A stretch of 64,000 nucleotides of DNA from Cocleimonas flava (GTDB lineage Bacteria; Pseudomonadota; Gammaproteobacteria; Thiotrichales; Thiotrichaceae), in assembly GCF_004339015.1 (NCBI RefSeq), contig NZ_SMFQ01000004.1, forward strand, positions 805,901 through 869,900, read 5' to 3'. Under the pieces are notes generated by a model. It ran no database searches. It was not told where the DNA came from and saw only the letters and a program-made list of their open reading frames with translations. Shown one piece after another: positions 1 through 8,339 of this stretch. How positions within the stretch are numbered: the stretch's first letter is position 1; the number at the start of each line of letters is the position of its first letter. A program made the translations under genes and the position numbers.

Positions 1-156
1 TAGCCCTAATTCTTCACGAATTGCATCAAAGTCATGCTGCGCTATGGTTAAGGTGCCGTCCATATCAAACACCCAGTAAGGTTTTTTCATGATTGCCTGA
101 TATGACGAACGTGACTTGTTTTGACCAGATGAAGATGAACCGTTTTGATAAGACAT
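1..156 (-). CDS. HAD-superfamily hydrolase, N-terminal part (cut by window edge)
   Basis: The reading frame runs off the left edge of the window, so only about 52 N-terminal residues are visible. It contains WVFDMDGTLT, the first HAD motif with the nucleophilic Asp and the second Asp. This predicts a Mg-dependent phosphatase of the phosphoglycolate-phosphatase type. The first ATG (position 156) gives a Ser-rich leader of 22 residues; the ATG at position 90, directly before KKPYWVFDMDG, is an equally plausible start. Substrate cannot be inferred. Confidence 0.75.
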   Translation of the reverse strand, partial: MSYQNGSSSSGQNKSRSSYQAIMKKPYWVFDMDGTLTIAQHDFDAIREELGL

Positions 157-296
157 AAAAGGCCTGCTTTGATAATATGCCCCCTATATTACAGTTTCTT
201 AAAGACGATGAGACCTTTTCCTACGAGTAAGCTCAGAAATTAGATAGCTGTCACACGAGAAACGCGTCATAACATGAAAATAAAAGGTTAAGTTGC

Positions 297-437
297 ATGA
301 ATGAAGAACAACGAAAAATACTGGAAAACGAATTTCGTAAAGATAAAATAAAAAAAGTACTGATAATATCAACCGGTATTATTGTGTTTATTGGCGCAGC
401 CATTTTAATACTTTACGGTAAAGTGGGCCATTTATAA
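297..437 (+). CDS. Small single-pass membrane protein, 46 aa
   Basis: This short frame begins MNEEQRKILENEFRKDK, a charged, probably cytoplasmic helix. One hydrophobic segment follows (about residues 21-40, VLIISTGIIVFIGAAILILY), then a short GKVGHL tail. A purine-rich stretch (aaaaggttaag) precedes the ATG at a suitable distance. It is too short for routine gene calling. The layout fits a small inner-membrane protein, but I recognise no family and cannot assign a role. Confidence 0.5.
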   Translation: MNEEQRKILENEFRKDKIKKVLIISTGIIVFIGAAILILYGKVGHL

Positions 438-482
438 TCATCAATACACGTATAAGCAGCAGAAAAAACAAATAACAGCACC

Positions 483-827
483 ATGGAAATTTTAGGCTCG
501 GATATACCCTTAAAAGATAACTTATTATTTTCGTTAAAAAGATATCGCGTTTGGTGGGCAATACTCATAGTCACCATCATTTTTGATTATCTCACCACCT
601 TGTATTTCGTGAGTAAATTAAGCTCAGATGCAGAAGCGAATAACGTAGTCGCATGGTTGATCGATAATCTTGGACTATACATCGGTGTTTTCATTGGTAA
701 GTTTTTGCAATTAATCGCGGTAGTCCTGATCGTCTCACTGAGTAAAAAAGTAGGTAATTTATTTTTACTGATTATCATTGTCTTAAACTGCTGGGCAGTG
801 GTTATGAATACCATCCCCAATTATTAA
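483..827 (+). CDS. Small integral membrane protein with FDYLTT motif (DUF5658-like)
   Basis: The 114-residue protein has three or four hydrophobic segments, near residues 24-45, 65-85 and 90-108. The first contains FDYLTTLYFV and is followed by an acidic AEANNVVAWLI segment. This pattern resembles the DUF5658 type of small membrane proteins, which keep an Asp-Tyr-x-Thr-Thr motif and a Glu/Asn-rich loop. Function is unknown. It lies on the same strand as the carbonic anhydrase gene but is separated from it by about 120 bp. Confidence 0.6.
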   Translation: MEILGSDIPLKDNLLFSLKRYRVWWAILIVTIIFDYLTTLYFVSKLSSDAEANNVVAWLIDNLGLYIGVFIGKFLQLIAVVLIVSLSKKVGNLFLLIIIVLNCWAVVMNTIPNY

Positions 828-946
828 ATTTCACTAAACAATCAATAAAATATAACCCTAAACAATAAAAGTTCAATTCGCTTCAGTGAAAAAAACCACT
901 ATATTAGGGGCCAATTAAAACCAACTAAAACACGGTAATATTTCAA

Positions 947-1555
947 TTGAAAAATCTAGATCACTTATTTGAAAACAACTTGAAATGGGCAAACTCTATC
1001 AAGAGAAAAGACCCTGAATTTTTCTCTTCCCTATCTAAGCAACAAGCACCGGAAATTCTTTGGATAGGTTGTTCAGACAGTCGTGTTCCGGCGAATGAGA
1101 TTATCAATCTTCCTCCCGGAGAAGTTTTTGTTCATCGAAATATTGCCAATGTCGTGGTACATACTGATTTGAATTGTTTATCAGTCATCCAGTTCGCTGT
1201 TGATGTACTCAAGGTAAAGCATATTATTGTGGTGGGCCATTATGGCTGTGGTGGAATTAAAGCAGCGATGGATGATGAGAGCTATGGTCTGATTGATAAC
1301 TGGTTACGTCATATTGAAGACGTGCAGCGATTTCATGAAGGTGAACTAGATCATCTGGATGAGCATGAAAAAGTAGATCGTCTTTGTGAATTAAATGTCA
1401 TTGAGCAAGTAAAGAATGTATCGAACACCACCATTGTTAAAAGAGCATGGAAAAATGGTGCTGATTTAACGGTTCACGGTTGGGTTTATGGTATCGAAGA
1501 CGGTATCGTCAAAGATTTAGACACATCTATTTCTGCCACTGAGGATGCTAAGTAA
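947..1555 (+). CDS. can: Beta-class carbonic anhydrase
   Basis: This enzyme interconverts CO2 and bicarbonate in the cytoplasm. The 202-residue protein carries the beta-class zinc site: Cys42, Asp44 and Arg46 in CSDSRVP, and His98 and Cys101 in GHYGCGG. Length and motifs match the E. coli Can type. The start is TTG at 947; no upstream ATG or GTG lies in frame before it, and translation from here gives the usual N-terminal helix. The gene is followed after 8 bp by a small DUF6868-like membrane protein, suggesting co-transcription. Confidence 0.95.
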   Translation: MKNLDHLFENNLKWANSIKRKDPEFFSSLSKQQAPEILWIGCSDSRVPANEIINLPPGEVFVHRNIANVVVHTDLNCLSVIQFAVDVLKVKHIIVVGHYGCGGIKAAMDDESYGLIDNWLRHIEDVQRFHEGELDHLDEHEKVDRLCELNVIEQVKNVSNTTIVKRAWKNGADLTVHGWVYGIEDGIVKDLDTSISATEDAK

Positions 1556-1563
1556 CAGCCATT

Positions 1564-1809
1564 ATGGACAACCCGGAACAATTAATAGCGTTCTTCGGCT
1601 GGTGCTCAGTGATCAATATGGGTCTTTTGGTTTTTTCCACGATATTACTTATCGTTCTAAAAGACCCTATTAGCACTATACACAGTCGTCTTCTGGGTAT
1701 GGATAAAGAGAAGCTTCAAGGCTTGTATATGCATTACCTCGCCTATTATAAAATTGCGATAATCATGCTAAATATAACACCCTACTTTGCCTTGAAATTA
1801 ATCACATAA
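1564..1809 (+). CDS. DUF6868-like small membrane protein
   Basis: The 81-residue protein starts MDNPEQLIAFFGWCSVIN and has two hydrophobic helices (about 9-31 and 60-78). Between them is a loop with HSRLLGMDKEKLQGLYMHYLAYYKI. The FGWCSVINMG start and the YYKI..NI.PYFAL end match my recollection of the DUF6868 family. It follows the carbonic anhydrase stop by 8 bp, so the two are probably one transcript. No biochemical role is known. Confidence 0.7.
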   Translation: MDNPEQLIAFFGWCSVINMGLLVFSTILLIVLKDPISTIHSRLLGMDKEKLQGLYMHYLAYYKIAIIMLNITPYFALKLIT

Positions 1810-1873
1810 TATTTATTTAGCAGAGAATTAGAAAGAACTAGAAACAACTAGAAACAGTTAAAGAGAACGAAAT

Positions 1874-2503
1874 ATGATTATCCCCTTTGATACATTACTA
1901 CTTTTCTTTCTCACAACATTTGTTGTCGTACTCTCCCCCGGGCCGGCAGCCATTGCCGTTACTGCCGAAGCGGCATCCAATGGCTTCAAACGTTCACTGT
2001 TTGTAATTCTTGGCATTGCCGCAGCCAATATCGTCTATTTTGTGTTATCCGCTACAGGTATCGCGGCCCTGATAGTTGCCTCCAGCACTTTATTTTCAGT
2101 GATTAAATGGATCGGTGTAGCGTATTTGTTATATCTAGGTCTCAGCGCATTACTAAGTCGTTCAGGGCCACTTTCTATCAAGCCAGAAGAAAAACAGGTA
2201 GGACGTCATCACCGAGTATTTTTTCGGGGATTTATCATTGAGTTCTCAAACCCTAAAGCACTGCTTTATTTCTCGGCATTGCTTCCGCAGTTTATCAATA
2301 TTGAGCAAGCCATCATTCCTCAACTACTGATTTTATGTGCAATCACATTCCTCCTGGATATAGTCTGTTATAGCCTTTACGCCTATCTGGGATGGAAATC
2401 CATGAGTGTTGGCCTGAAACCGCTAGCGATAAAAATCATCAACAAATCAGCCGGAGCCATGCTTATATTTGCCGGTTTAAAAATGGCTAGCGTGGAACGA
2501 TAA
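1874..2503 (+). CDS. LysE/RhtB-family amino acid exporter
   Basis: This is a 209-residue inner-membrane protein with about six hydrophobic segments. The N-terminal signature SPGPAAIAVTAEAASNGFKRSL contains the conserved SPGP and the Gly-rich turn typical of the LysE/RhtB/RhtC family. A second family signature, FSNPKALLYFSALLPQF, is near residues 124-140. Such proteins export amino acids or derivatives using the proton gradient. The substrate cannot be told from sequence, and neighbours give no strong hint. Confidence 0.9.
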   Translation: MIIPFDTLLLFFLTTFVVVLSPGPAAIAVTAEAASNGFKRSLFVILGIAAANIVYFVLSATGIAALIVASSTLFSVIKWIGVAYLLYLGLSALLSRSGPLSIKPEEKQVGRHHRVFFRGFIIEFSNPKALLYFSALLPQFINIEQAIIPQLLILCAITFLLDIVCYSLYAYLGWKSMSVGLKPLAIKIINKSAGAMLIFAGLKMASVER

Positions 2504-2517
2504 TAGTTTTACTTTAA

Positions 2518-2555
2518 CTTTAGATGTAGATGTAGATGTAGATGTATATCTAAAG
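2518..2555 (+). repeat. Hexamer tandem repeat inside a short inverted repeat
   Basis: Four copies of TAGATG are flanked by the inverted repeat CTTTAGAT / ATCTAAAG, so the array sits between hairpin arms. It lies downstream of the LysE gene and 40 bp before phhB. No T-run follows, so it is a weak terminator candidate. The copy number may vary between strains. Confidence 0.6.
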
Positions 2556-2594
2556 CCTCTCCCCAATACTATATAACGTTTTTAAGGAGTTATT

Positions 2595-2888
2595 ATGAGC
2601 ACCAGCAAAGCAATAGAACAACAGATACAGGAATTTCTAGCGAGTCATAATCAATGGCAGATCAAAGAACAGAAACTCCACCGTGAATTTGTTTTTAAAA
2701 ACTTCATTCAGGCTTTTGGGTTTATGACTCAGGCAGCCATTATTGCCGAGCGAGATAACCATCACCCAGAATGGTTTAATGTGTACAAAACAGTGAAAGT
2801 AGATTTAACGACCCATGATGCTGGCGGCATTACTGAAAAAGATTTTGCACTGGCTAAAGCGATGGACGATATCGCAGCTTCAATATAG
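2595..2888 (+). CDS. phhB: 4a-hydroxytetrahydrobiopterin dehydratase
   Basis: The protein (97 aa) is a pterin-4a-carbinolamine dehydratase, which dehydrates the 4a-hydroxy pterin produced by aromatic amino acid hydroxylases. The family signature is present as [26 protein letters not shown], with the conserved His-His-Pro-Glu-Trp and the later His. A good Shine-Dalgarno (aaggag) precedes the ATG. No phenylalanine hydroxylase gene is nearby, so the partner must lie elsewhere or the protein may serve another pterin enzyme. Confidence 0.93.
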   Translation: MSTSKAIEQQIQEFLASHNQWQIKEQKLHREFVFKNFIQAFGFMTQAAIIAERDNHHPEWFNVYKTVKVDLTTHDAGGITEKDFALAKAMDDIAASI

Positions 2889-2921
2889 ATAAAATCTTAA
2901 CTTACGGGATACACCAGCAAA

Positions 2922-4589
2922 ATGTCGATGCACGAAATTGAAGGGTTGGTCGAAGACAGTATTATTCTGCTGAATCAATCTAAGAAAAAACAACAAGCAA
3001 AACGCGAACTCATCTATAACCTTTATCGATTTCAAGCATTATTCGATACGGGATTCACCCACTTTAGAGTCAAAGAGATTTTGATCGAAACCGGCTATTT
3101 GTATCAAATCCCCTTAAAAGATTACCCACCCTTTAAAGAGAAACCAGAACAACTTGTCGATATTGAGAAAACTTTAGAGCAACAAAGAGGCACATGGGTT
3201 GATCAGTATTACGCCGAAAAAGACAGTGTTTCTGGTGCACCAATACTGTATTTTGATTACGGGTCAGAGCTTTGGGATCAACTGGTAAAAAACAAAACAC
3301 TGACTGATTCAGCAACGCCCCCCAGTCGATTAAGCATCACTCAACTTGCCTATATTATTATGCAGGAAGCGGCAGAACAGAAAAACAAAGTTCTGACCCT
3401 TCAATGGTATGTAATGACATCGAATTGTTTCGCTGAAGAATATATTGATGAAAACGCGTATAAAGATTTTCCCGCTTTTATAACCGATTCAAACGTCATT
3501 GAAAGCAAGGCTTTAGCCATTGATGCAGGCATAAAAACCTATAAAGAAAGAGATGGTTATTTAACTTTACAGCAATGGGATGACGTCAAAGACAATATCC
3601 AGCCGGATAAGCTAGATACCTTATTCATCCTTCGTTTCTGGCTGGACTTTGAAACCAGTAATGATGATTTGCTCAGTGCGTATAACATCGAATCAGCCAA
3701 GCTTAAACAGCTTAATAAAGATGGAAACAAGCAAAAGAAAATAAACCTGATAGCAGATGAATTGAACAAGGTCCTAACCAAGGAAAATGGCTGGACGCAC
3801 GAACGCCTTAGTGACACAGAACATGCCGTGGAATGGCTCTGGTACGCAGATAACAAAGAATATGACGAAAAGACGGATGACCTCAATGATGACTTTTATC
3901 GCCAGTCTATCAAAGTAAAGTTTGAGCGAGAAGACCAAGCGATACATTGCGATTTAGGCTTACAACATGGGAAAATTCTACGCTGGCAAAAACAAAAACC
4001 CAATACACATCCTGCATTTTGGCATTTTTATACCAACCTCATGATTAACTCTGATGAGGTAATGGATCAAAGCATCGCTAAATATAAAAACCGATTAGAT
4101 GTATTGGGCTTGTGGAAATTCCGCTTAAGCCAATCGAATAAAAAACTCACTGAGTCGATCCACGCCTTTACCGATTATTTACTGTTGGAAGGTGAAAAGA
4201 TTTTTCAGACCAACCTCACCGAATTTAATCAAAACCTATTCAATCGTGATAGCGACAAGCTCATGTACATTATGGAATATGGTGAGAATGACTCTGGAAT
4301 CATTCCTGATTATGTCATATTCAATTCAGGGATAATGATCCCGTTAACCTTTCTATTCAATGCCATCGATCAGGTACCCGAAGGTTCTGATATAAGTAAC
4401 AATAAAATGGTTAAAAAGCATTATCAACAGTACAAGAATTCCTATGATGAACTCCACCCCAAAGGTGCCAGCAAAATCTATTTAGAACCATTGCAGTCAT
4501 TTAAAGACCTTACGCAAAACGGCATGCCATTGATGATTCATTTTTATTTTATTAACTATTTTAAAGATCACATGAGTAAACCAACTTAA
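2922..4589 (+). CDS. Uncharacterised cytoplasmic protein, 555 aa
   Basis: I do not recognise this protein. It begins MSMHEIEGLVEDSIILLNQSKKKQQAKRELIY and has no signal peptide or membrane helix. It is rich in charged residues, Trp, Tyr and Asn and looks largely helical. It follows phhB by 33 bp on the same strand. The long single frame with ordinary codon use argues for a real gene. Nothing visible points to a catalytic motif. Confidence 0.7.
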   Translation: MSMHEIEGLVEDSIILLNQSKKKQQAKRELIYNLYRFQALFDTGFTHFRVKEILIETGYLYQIPLKDYPPFKEKPEQLVDIEKTLEQQRGTWVDQYYAEKDSVSGAPILYFDYGSELWDQLVKNKTLTDSATPPSRLSITQLAYIIMQEAAEQKNKVLTLQWYVMTSNCFAEEYIDENAYKDFPAFITDSNVIESKALAIDAGIKTYKERDGYLTLQQWDDVKDNIQPDKLDTLFILRFWLDFETSNDDLLSAYNIESAKLKQLNKDGNKQKKINLIADELNKVLTKENGWTHERLSDTEHAVEWLWYADNKEYDEKTDDLNDDFYRQSIKVKFEREDQAIHCDLGLQHGKILRWQKQKPNTHPAFWHFYTNLMINSDEVMDQSIAKYKNRLDVLGLWKFRLSQSNKKLTESIHAFTDYLLLEGEKIFQTNLTEFNQNLFNRDSDKLMYIMEYGENDSGIIPDYVIFNSGIMIPLTFLFNAIDQVPEGSDISNNKMVKKHYQQYKNSYDELHPKGASKIYLEPLQSFKDLTQNGMPLMIHFYFINYFKDHMSKPT

Positions 4590-4713
4590 TTAATCGCGGT
4601 CTAAAACGCATGATTGTTGACTTAAGTCTTATACATTTTTGAACATTGAAACTATAGTAAAGTCATAGAGATAAGTAATTTAGTCGTTTTAAATTCAGTG
4701 GGAGGATTACAAA

Positions 4714-5343
4714 ATGGACAGCATAGAACTACAAGACAAACTTCAAAAAGCATACAAGAGCATGCTAAAACATGTTGAAGAGCTCGTTAATGAAGAAAAA
4801 AAACCTTTAAAAGAAGCTTTTCAGGAAGCCGAAGAAAAAATCAGCGAATGGAGTGAGTTAAGCCGCGAAGAAGTCGATAAAGTCAGCGACGAATTAAAAA
4901 ACAATCTCAGTGAATGGGGTGATGCTTCTAATCGTCTTAATCAAAGTCTTAAAGAAACCTTCGCCTTTGATAAAGCCTATCTGGTTGAGAATATCTGGAA
5001 TTCATTATCAAAAGTTGCGGATAAAACCATTGTAGACTTTAACGAGTTTACTGAAGACTTACAAAAGCACATGGCAACCGATGCCAGTAAATTTTCTGAA
5101 CAGCAACAAATCTGGTTTAACGACGCCATGCAATGGCAAGGTGATTATGAAAAAGCCTTAAAACAACTGGATGAGTTAAGAGCTGGTGTAAGAAAGCAAA
5201 TTACCAGAACCAACCGTTACAGCAAAAATGTAAGTAAAGACCTGGGCGATCAGGACGAGCATGATTTACTAGCTCAAATGAATCAGGAAATCACCGCTTC
5301 AGTGGATGAGTTATACCAAAAACTAATTGGAGATAAGTCATGA
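4714..5343 (+). CDS. Coiled-coil protein resembling the DUF1451 (YbeL) N-terminus
   Basis: The 209-residue, charged helical protein begins with a segment like the N-terminal helix of YbeL/DUF1451 proteins: AYKSMLKHVEEL, then a heptad-rich stretch to SREEVDKVSDELKNNL. The zinc ribbon found at the end of that family is absent. A strong Shine-Dalgarno (gggagg) precedes the ATG. Its stop overlaps the start of the next gene by 4 bp (ATGA), so the two are translationally coupled. A stress-related cytoplasmic role is inferred from the universal-stress partner. Confidence 0.65.
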   Translation: MDSIELQDKLQKAYKSMLKHVEELVNEEKKPLKEAFQEAEEKISEWSELSREEVDKVSDELKNNLSEWGDASNRLNQSLKETFAFDKAYLVENIWNSLSKVADKTIVDFNEFTEDLQKHMATDASKFSEQQQIWFNDAMQWQGDYEKALKQLDELRAGVRKQITRTNRYSKNVSKDLGDQDEHDLLAQMNQEITASVDELYQKLIGDKS

Positions 5344-6167
5344 TTAAAGAGATTCCCCTAAACGAACCCCATATTTATGCTTTTCAAATTAGTGGCAAAC
5401 TGGTCGAGGAAGATTATTCAGTTTTTCGCCCTAAACTAGAGCGAATCCTAAAAAAAGAAAGCCCGCTGTCTTTACTCATCAAGGTTGAGGATTTTGAAGG
5501 CTGGTCAGCGAAAGCTGCGTGGGAAGATTTGAAGATTGGACTGAATCACGGAGAAGACTTCCTGCGAATCGCATTTGTCGGAGAAAGCCTCTGGGAAAAA
5601 GTCATGATCGAACTCGGTAATCTATTTATGAAGGCCGAAGTTCACTTTTTTGATAATGATTCAGATGCAATCAACTGGCTCAAAGAAGTCGATAACAAAG
5701 CCGAGGAAAATGAATACGTGGGATACCGACACATTTTAGTCGCGACTGATTTTTCTAAATACGCTGATATCGCGCTGAAAAAAGCGCTTGAACTGGCCAA
5801 GCCTTTTTCCGCAAAAGTATCTTTGGTGCATGCGGCTGAAACACTTTCTGCGGAGCTTTACCCCAGCATTGGCGAGTTGGCTGTACCGGTGTTAATCAAT
5901 AACCCGGAACAAGAAGAAAAGCACATAGCCAACATCGAGAAACAATTAACAGAACACATCGAAAAACTCGGTTTTGCTGATAAAAATATTGATGTGCATG
6001 TTTTATCCGGTCATCGCGTCGACGAAATTGTAGAGTACGCGGGTAAAAATAATGTAGATTTAATCGTGATGGGTTCTCACGGACGTCGCGGTTTAGCGCG
6101 TTTGGTAGGATCATCAACCAATGGTGTGATTAATCATGCGCCTTGTGATGTATTAACCGTAGTCTAA
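5340..6167 (+). CDS. SpoIIAA-like (STAS-type) domain fused to a universal stress protein
   Basis: The 275-residue protein has two parts. Residues 1 to about 118 resemble SpoIIAA-like/DUF3478 domains, with VEDFEGWSAKAAWEDLKIG and a terminal AINWL. Residues from about 127 form a UspA domain starting YRHILVATDFS. The ATP-binding signature GSHGRRGLARLVGSSTNGVI is intact, so this is probably an ATP-binding Usp. It is coupled by ATGA overlap to the preceding coiled-coil gene and ends at a terminator element at 6191. Confidence 0.85.
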   Translation: MIKEIPLNEPHIYAFQISGKLVEEDYSVFRPKLERILKKESPLSLLIKVEDFEGWSAKAAWEDLKIGLNHGEDFLRIAFVGESLWEKVMIELGNLFMKAEVHFFDNDSDAINWLKEVDNKAEENEYVGYRHILVATDFSKYADIALKKALELAKPFSAKVSLVHAAETLSAELYPSIGELAVPVLINNPEQEEKHIANIEKQLTEHIEKLGFADKNIDVHVLSGHRVDEIVEYAGKNNVDLIVMGSHGRRGLARLVGSSTNGVINHAPCDVLTVV

Positions 6168-6190
6168 TAACCCGTTATACGATTTATAAA

Positions 6191-6221
6191 AGCCCCCCCC
6201 CCTACTTTAGTGGCCTTTTTT
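6191..6221 (+). terminator. C6-core terminator element, copy 1
   Basis: The sequence holds a long C-run, then CTACTTTAGTGGCC and a T-run, 24 bp after the stop of the + strand Usp gene. It fits an intrinsic terminator whose loop carries the repeat core CCCCCCTACTTT. It faces an oppositely oriented copy at 6293. Confidence 0.75.
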
Positions 6222-6292
6222 GGTATGTTTTGTCAGCTAAAAGCCATTGCCATAAGATCAAAATCTGGTGATTGCTCTCCTGCCTCCCATAT

Positions 6293-6326
6293 AAAAAAGT
6301 GCCTATAAGTAGGGGGGTGGCTTTTT
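6293..6326 (-). terminator. C6-core terminator element, copy 2 (minus strand)
   Basis: Read on the minus strand this is GCCACCCCCCTACTTATAGGC followed by CTTTTTT, with GCC pairing GGC around the conserved loop. It lies 37 bp beyond the end of the - strand hemoglobin gene, as expected for its terminator. Confidence 0.75.
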
Positions 6327-6362
6327 CAATTTTATCTGGGTTCTACTTAGGTTTGTTGCGGC

Positions 6363-6785
6363 TTATTTCTGTTTCTTCTCGCGCATCATCACGCTAACTT
6401 CCCTGATTCTCTCTGCCGGTCTGCCTAACTGAATAATTAAGTATTCAATTAAGTCTTCAGGGTAATTTTGTTTGATTAAGGCTTCTGTCATGCAGCTTAG
6501 CCACATATCACGCTCCAGCTCATCGATGGCTAAATGACTATGCGCACCAGGAATACTCATTGGACCGTATTTTTTCGAGTACTCACTCTTGCCGCCCATC
6601 CAGCCAGTTAAAAACACCAACAACTTATCGGTGGTTACGTCTAAATCTTTCGGGTGCATATCACGGATTTTTTTATAATCTGGAGACTCATGCATGATTT
6701 TATAAAAGTCATTAACCAGAGCCGTTAAACCCTTCTCGCCACCAACTGCATTATAGGTTGCAGCACCTTCACCATAGTTTGCCAT
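6363..6785 (-). CDS. Group II truncated hemoglobin
   Basis: The 140-residue globin carries the trHbII pattern: a GGEKGLTALVNDFYKIM helix, the IRDMHP turn, FLTGWMGGKSEYSKKYG, a proximal His in HSHLAID, and a Trp/Cys helix DMWLSCM. Such proteins bind O2 or NO and are linked to oxidative or nitrosative stress. No reductase partner is adjacent. A terminator element of the window's repeat family follows the stop. Confidence 0.9.
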   Translation of the reverse strand: MANYGEGAATYNAVGGEKGLTALVNDFYKIMHESPDYKKIRDMHPKDLDVTTDKLLVFLTGWMGGKSEYSKKYGPMSIPGAHSHLAIDELERDMWLSCMTEALIKQNYPEDLIEYLIIQLGRPAERIREVSVMMREKKQK

Positions 6786-6890
6786 TTGAATTGTCTATTT
6801 AAGTTATCTGTTTTGATCGTTAAGTTCTTTTTGATCGTTAAGTGCTGAGAATTGTAAACGATTAGCAGCCAATGCATGAAATTTTCACAC

Positions 6891-6921
6891 AAAAAAAGGC
6901 AGTCATTACGACTGCCTTTTT
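6891..6921 (-). terminator. Intrinsic terminator of the hsp20 gene
   Basis: The hairpin GGCAGTC-attac-GACTGCC is flanked by A and T runs on both sides, so it can terminate on either strand. It sits about 85 bp past the - strand Hsp20 stop and about 105 bp upstream of the - strand globin start. It is an ordinary terminator without the C6 core. Confidence 0.8.
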
Positions 6922-7006
6922 CACCGTCTTTAGTGAATTGAGTTAAACCTCAGTTAAACCTGAATAAAACGTAAGTAAAAACAAAAGTTAAACTCAATGT
7001 TGCTAA

Positions 7007-7600
7007 TTAAGCAGCTTGCCCTTTAGATGCTTCGTTGAGGTAACTTTCAGAAGCATTATTGGCTGGGTTACTATTAGCTGGTGCATTGTTTTCAACAACT
7101 TTATTCTCGACAACCTTGTTTTCGAGAGTACTGTTGTTTTGATTAGCGACCTTATCTTCAACCGAAAGGGTATCGCCAGCGTTACTGTTAATCGCAATCT
7201 TCTTTGGCTTCATGGCCTCTGGAATTTCGCGTAACAGATGAATCGTCAACAGCCCTTTATCGAGCGATGCACCACTGACTTCTACATAATCAGCAAGGTT
7301 AAACTTACGCTCGAATGAACGGTTAGCGATGCCTTGATGCAGGTAATTTGCCTTTTCATTTTTGGTTTCTTTTTTGCCTTTTACGGTCAATACACCTTTC
7401 TCAGTCTGGATATCAATTTCCGAATCATCAAAACCTGCTAGGGCAAGTGTGATTGCATATTGACTCTCTCCAACGACCTCGATGTTGTAAGGTGGATAAC
7501 CAGCTGATTGCTCTGAACGCATTGCAGAATCAATCAAAGACCCTAAACGGTCGAAACCTACACTACTGCGGTAAAATGGGGTTAAATCTATAGTATTCAT
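7007..7600 (-). CDS. Small heat shock protein Hsp20 (IbpA-like) with extended Asn-rich tail
   Basis: This is an ATP-independent holdase chaperone. The alpha-crystallin domain starts at PPYNIEVVGESQYAITLALAGF (about residue 36) and ends with the C-terminal IxI motif as KKIAIN near residue 145. IbpA-type proteins usually stop soon after this motif; here about 55 more residues follow, rich in Asn, Val and Glu and including a repeated ENKVV unit. A strong Shine-Dalgarno (aggag) precedes the ATG, and a sigma-32-like promoter is visible upstream. Confidence 0.92.
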   Translation of the reverse strand: MNTIDLTPFYRSSVGFDRLGSLIDSAMRSEQSAGYPPYNIEVVGESQYAITLALAGFDDSEIDIQTEKGVLTVKGKKETKNEKANYLHQGIANRSFERKFNLADYVEVSGASLDKGLLTIHLLREIPEAMKPKKIAINSNAGDTLSVEDKVANQNNSTLENKVVENKVVENNAPANSNPANNASESYLNEASKGQAA

Positions 7601-7682
7601 TTTTTATTCTCCTAAGAAGCAATAAATTAATTAATAAAGTTATAAGTCATAATCGGCTAGCGACTTATGTCTTACACTTACA

Positions 7683-7711
7683 ATAGTGTGGTTCTTTAAA
7701 TACTTTTCAAG
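7683..7711 (-). promoter_or_regulatory. Sigma-32-type heat shock promoter of hsp20
   Basis: On the minus strand the sequence reads CTTGAAA, 13 bp, CCACACTAT. The enterobacterial RpoH consensus is CTTGAAA with an 11-16 bp spacer and CCCCATNT. The -35 hexamer is exact and the -10 is close. It lies about 85 bp upstream of the hsp20 start. An inverted repeat (ATAAGTC/GACTTAT) in the leader between 7640 and 7672 could form a hairpin. Confidence 0.75.
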
Positions 7712-7798
7712 AGAATTTTATACATTTATTTATCAGTAACTTAGGTGATTTTTACGATTTTTTTAACAATCTATAATCAACGAAAAAGTAGGTAAACA

Positions 7799-8224
7799 AT
7801 GAAGATTTCGGAACAAATAAAACAAAACTCACTCGCTATCATTAGCCTGTTGGTCGCTTTTTCTGCGTTGGGATACAACACCTGGAGAAATGAGAAAAGT
7901 GAGTCTAATAGAAACATCCGTACCGCAGGTTTTGAGATAATCATTCACGTGGGTGAATTGCAGAAAATAGCCTATTTATCGCACTTCGAAAAAGATAATT
8001 ATCAGGGAAGCCCCAGAGGCGGCTGGACCGAAGTATTGTTGATTAAAGATTTGAGTCATTTGATGTCTGACATCACTTTAGAAAAATCAGAAAAATTAGT
8101 CACTACCTGGGGTGAAAACTGGCAAAAACTCGGTAAAGATAATGAATTCAGTGTGGCTGAAATAGATGGCGCTCTGCATGAATTACGAACAACTGTATTA
8201 GAAAATATGAAGCAACTTGATTAG
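7799..8224 (+). CDS. Membrane-anchored protein of unknown function, 141 aa
   Basis: An N-terminal hydrophobic anchor (about residues 12-28, SLAIISLLVAFSALGYNTW) is followed by RNE..ESNRNIRTAGFEII and a helical, soluble domain. Hypothetical proteins with this N-terminal pattern occur in marine gammaproteobacteria, as far as I recall. Function is unknown. It is an isolated gene between the divergent hsp20 and the convergent ggt. Confidence 0.7.
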   Translation: MKISEQIKQNSLAIISLLVAFSALGYNTWRNEKSESNRNIRTAGFEIIIHVGELQKIAYLSHFEKDNYQGSPRGGWTEVLLIKDLSHLMSDITLEKSEKLVTTWGENWQKLGKDNEFSVAEIDGALHELRTTVLENMKQLD

Positions 8225-8230
8225 TTGCTG

Positions 8231-8264
8231 AAAAAAAACGGTCCATAAGTAGGGGGGTGCCTTT
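8231..8264 (-). terminator. C6-core terminator element, copy 3 (minus strand)
   Basis: On the minus strand it reads GGCACCCCCCTACTTATGG and then ACCG plus T8. It is 3' of the - strand ggt gene and starts only 7 bp after the stop of the convergent + strand gene at 7799. Confidence 0.7.
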
Positions 8265-8289
8265 AGAATAAAATGAGGACGTTCTAAAA

Positions 8290-8313
8290 TGAGGACGCCC
8301 TGAAGCGCCCTCA
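8290..8313 (-). terminator. Hairpin downstream of ggt
   Basis: Imperfect inverted repeat TGAGG.CGC / GCG.CCTCA. On the minus strand it is followed by TTTTAGAACG. It lies between the ggt stop and copy 3 of the C6 element, so ggt has two terminator-like structures in a row. The plus-strand text also holds a direct repeat AAATGAGGACG at 8274 and 8286. Confidence 0.5.
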
Positions 8314-8339
8314 CCTGAGATTTTAACAATAAGCTAAAA

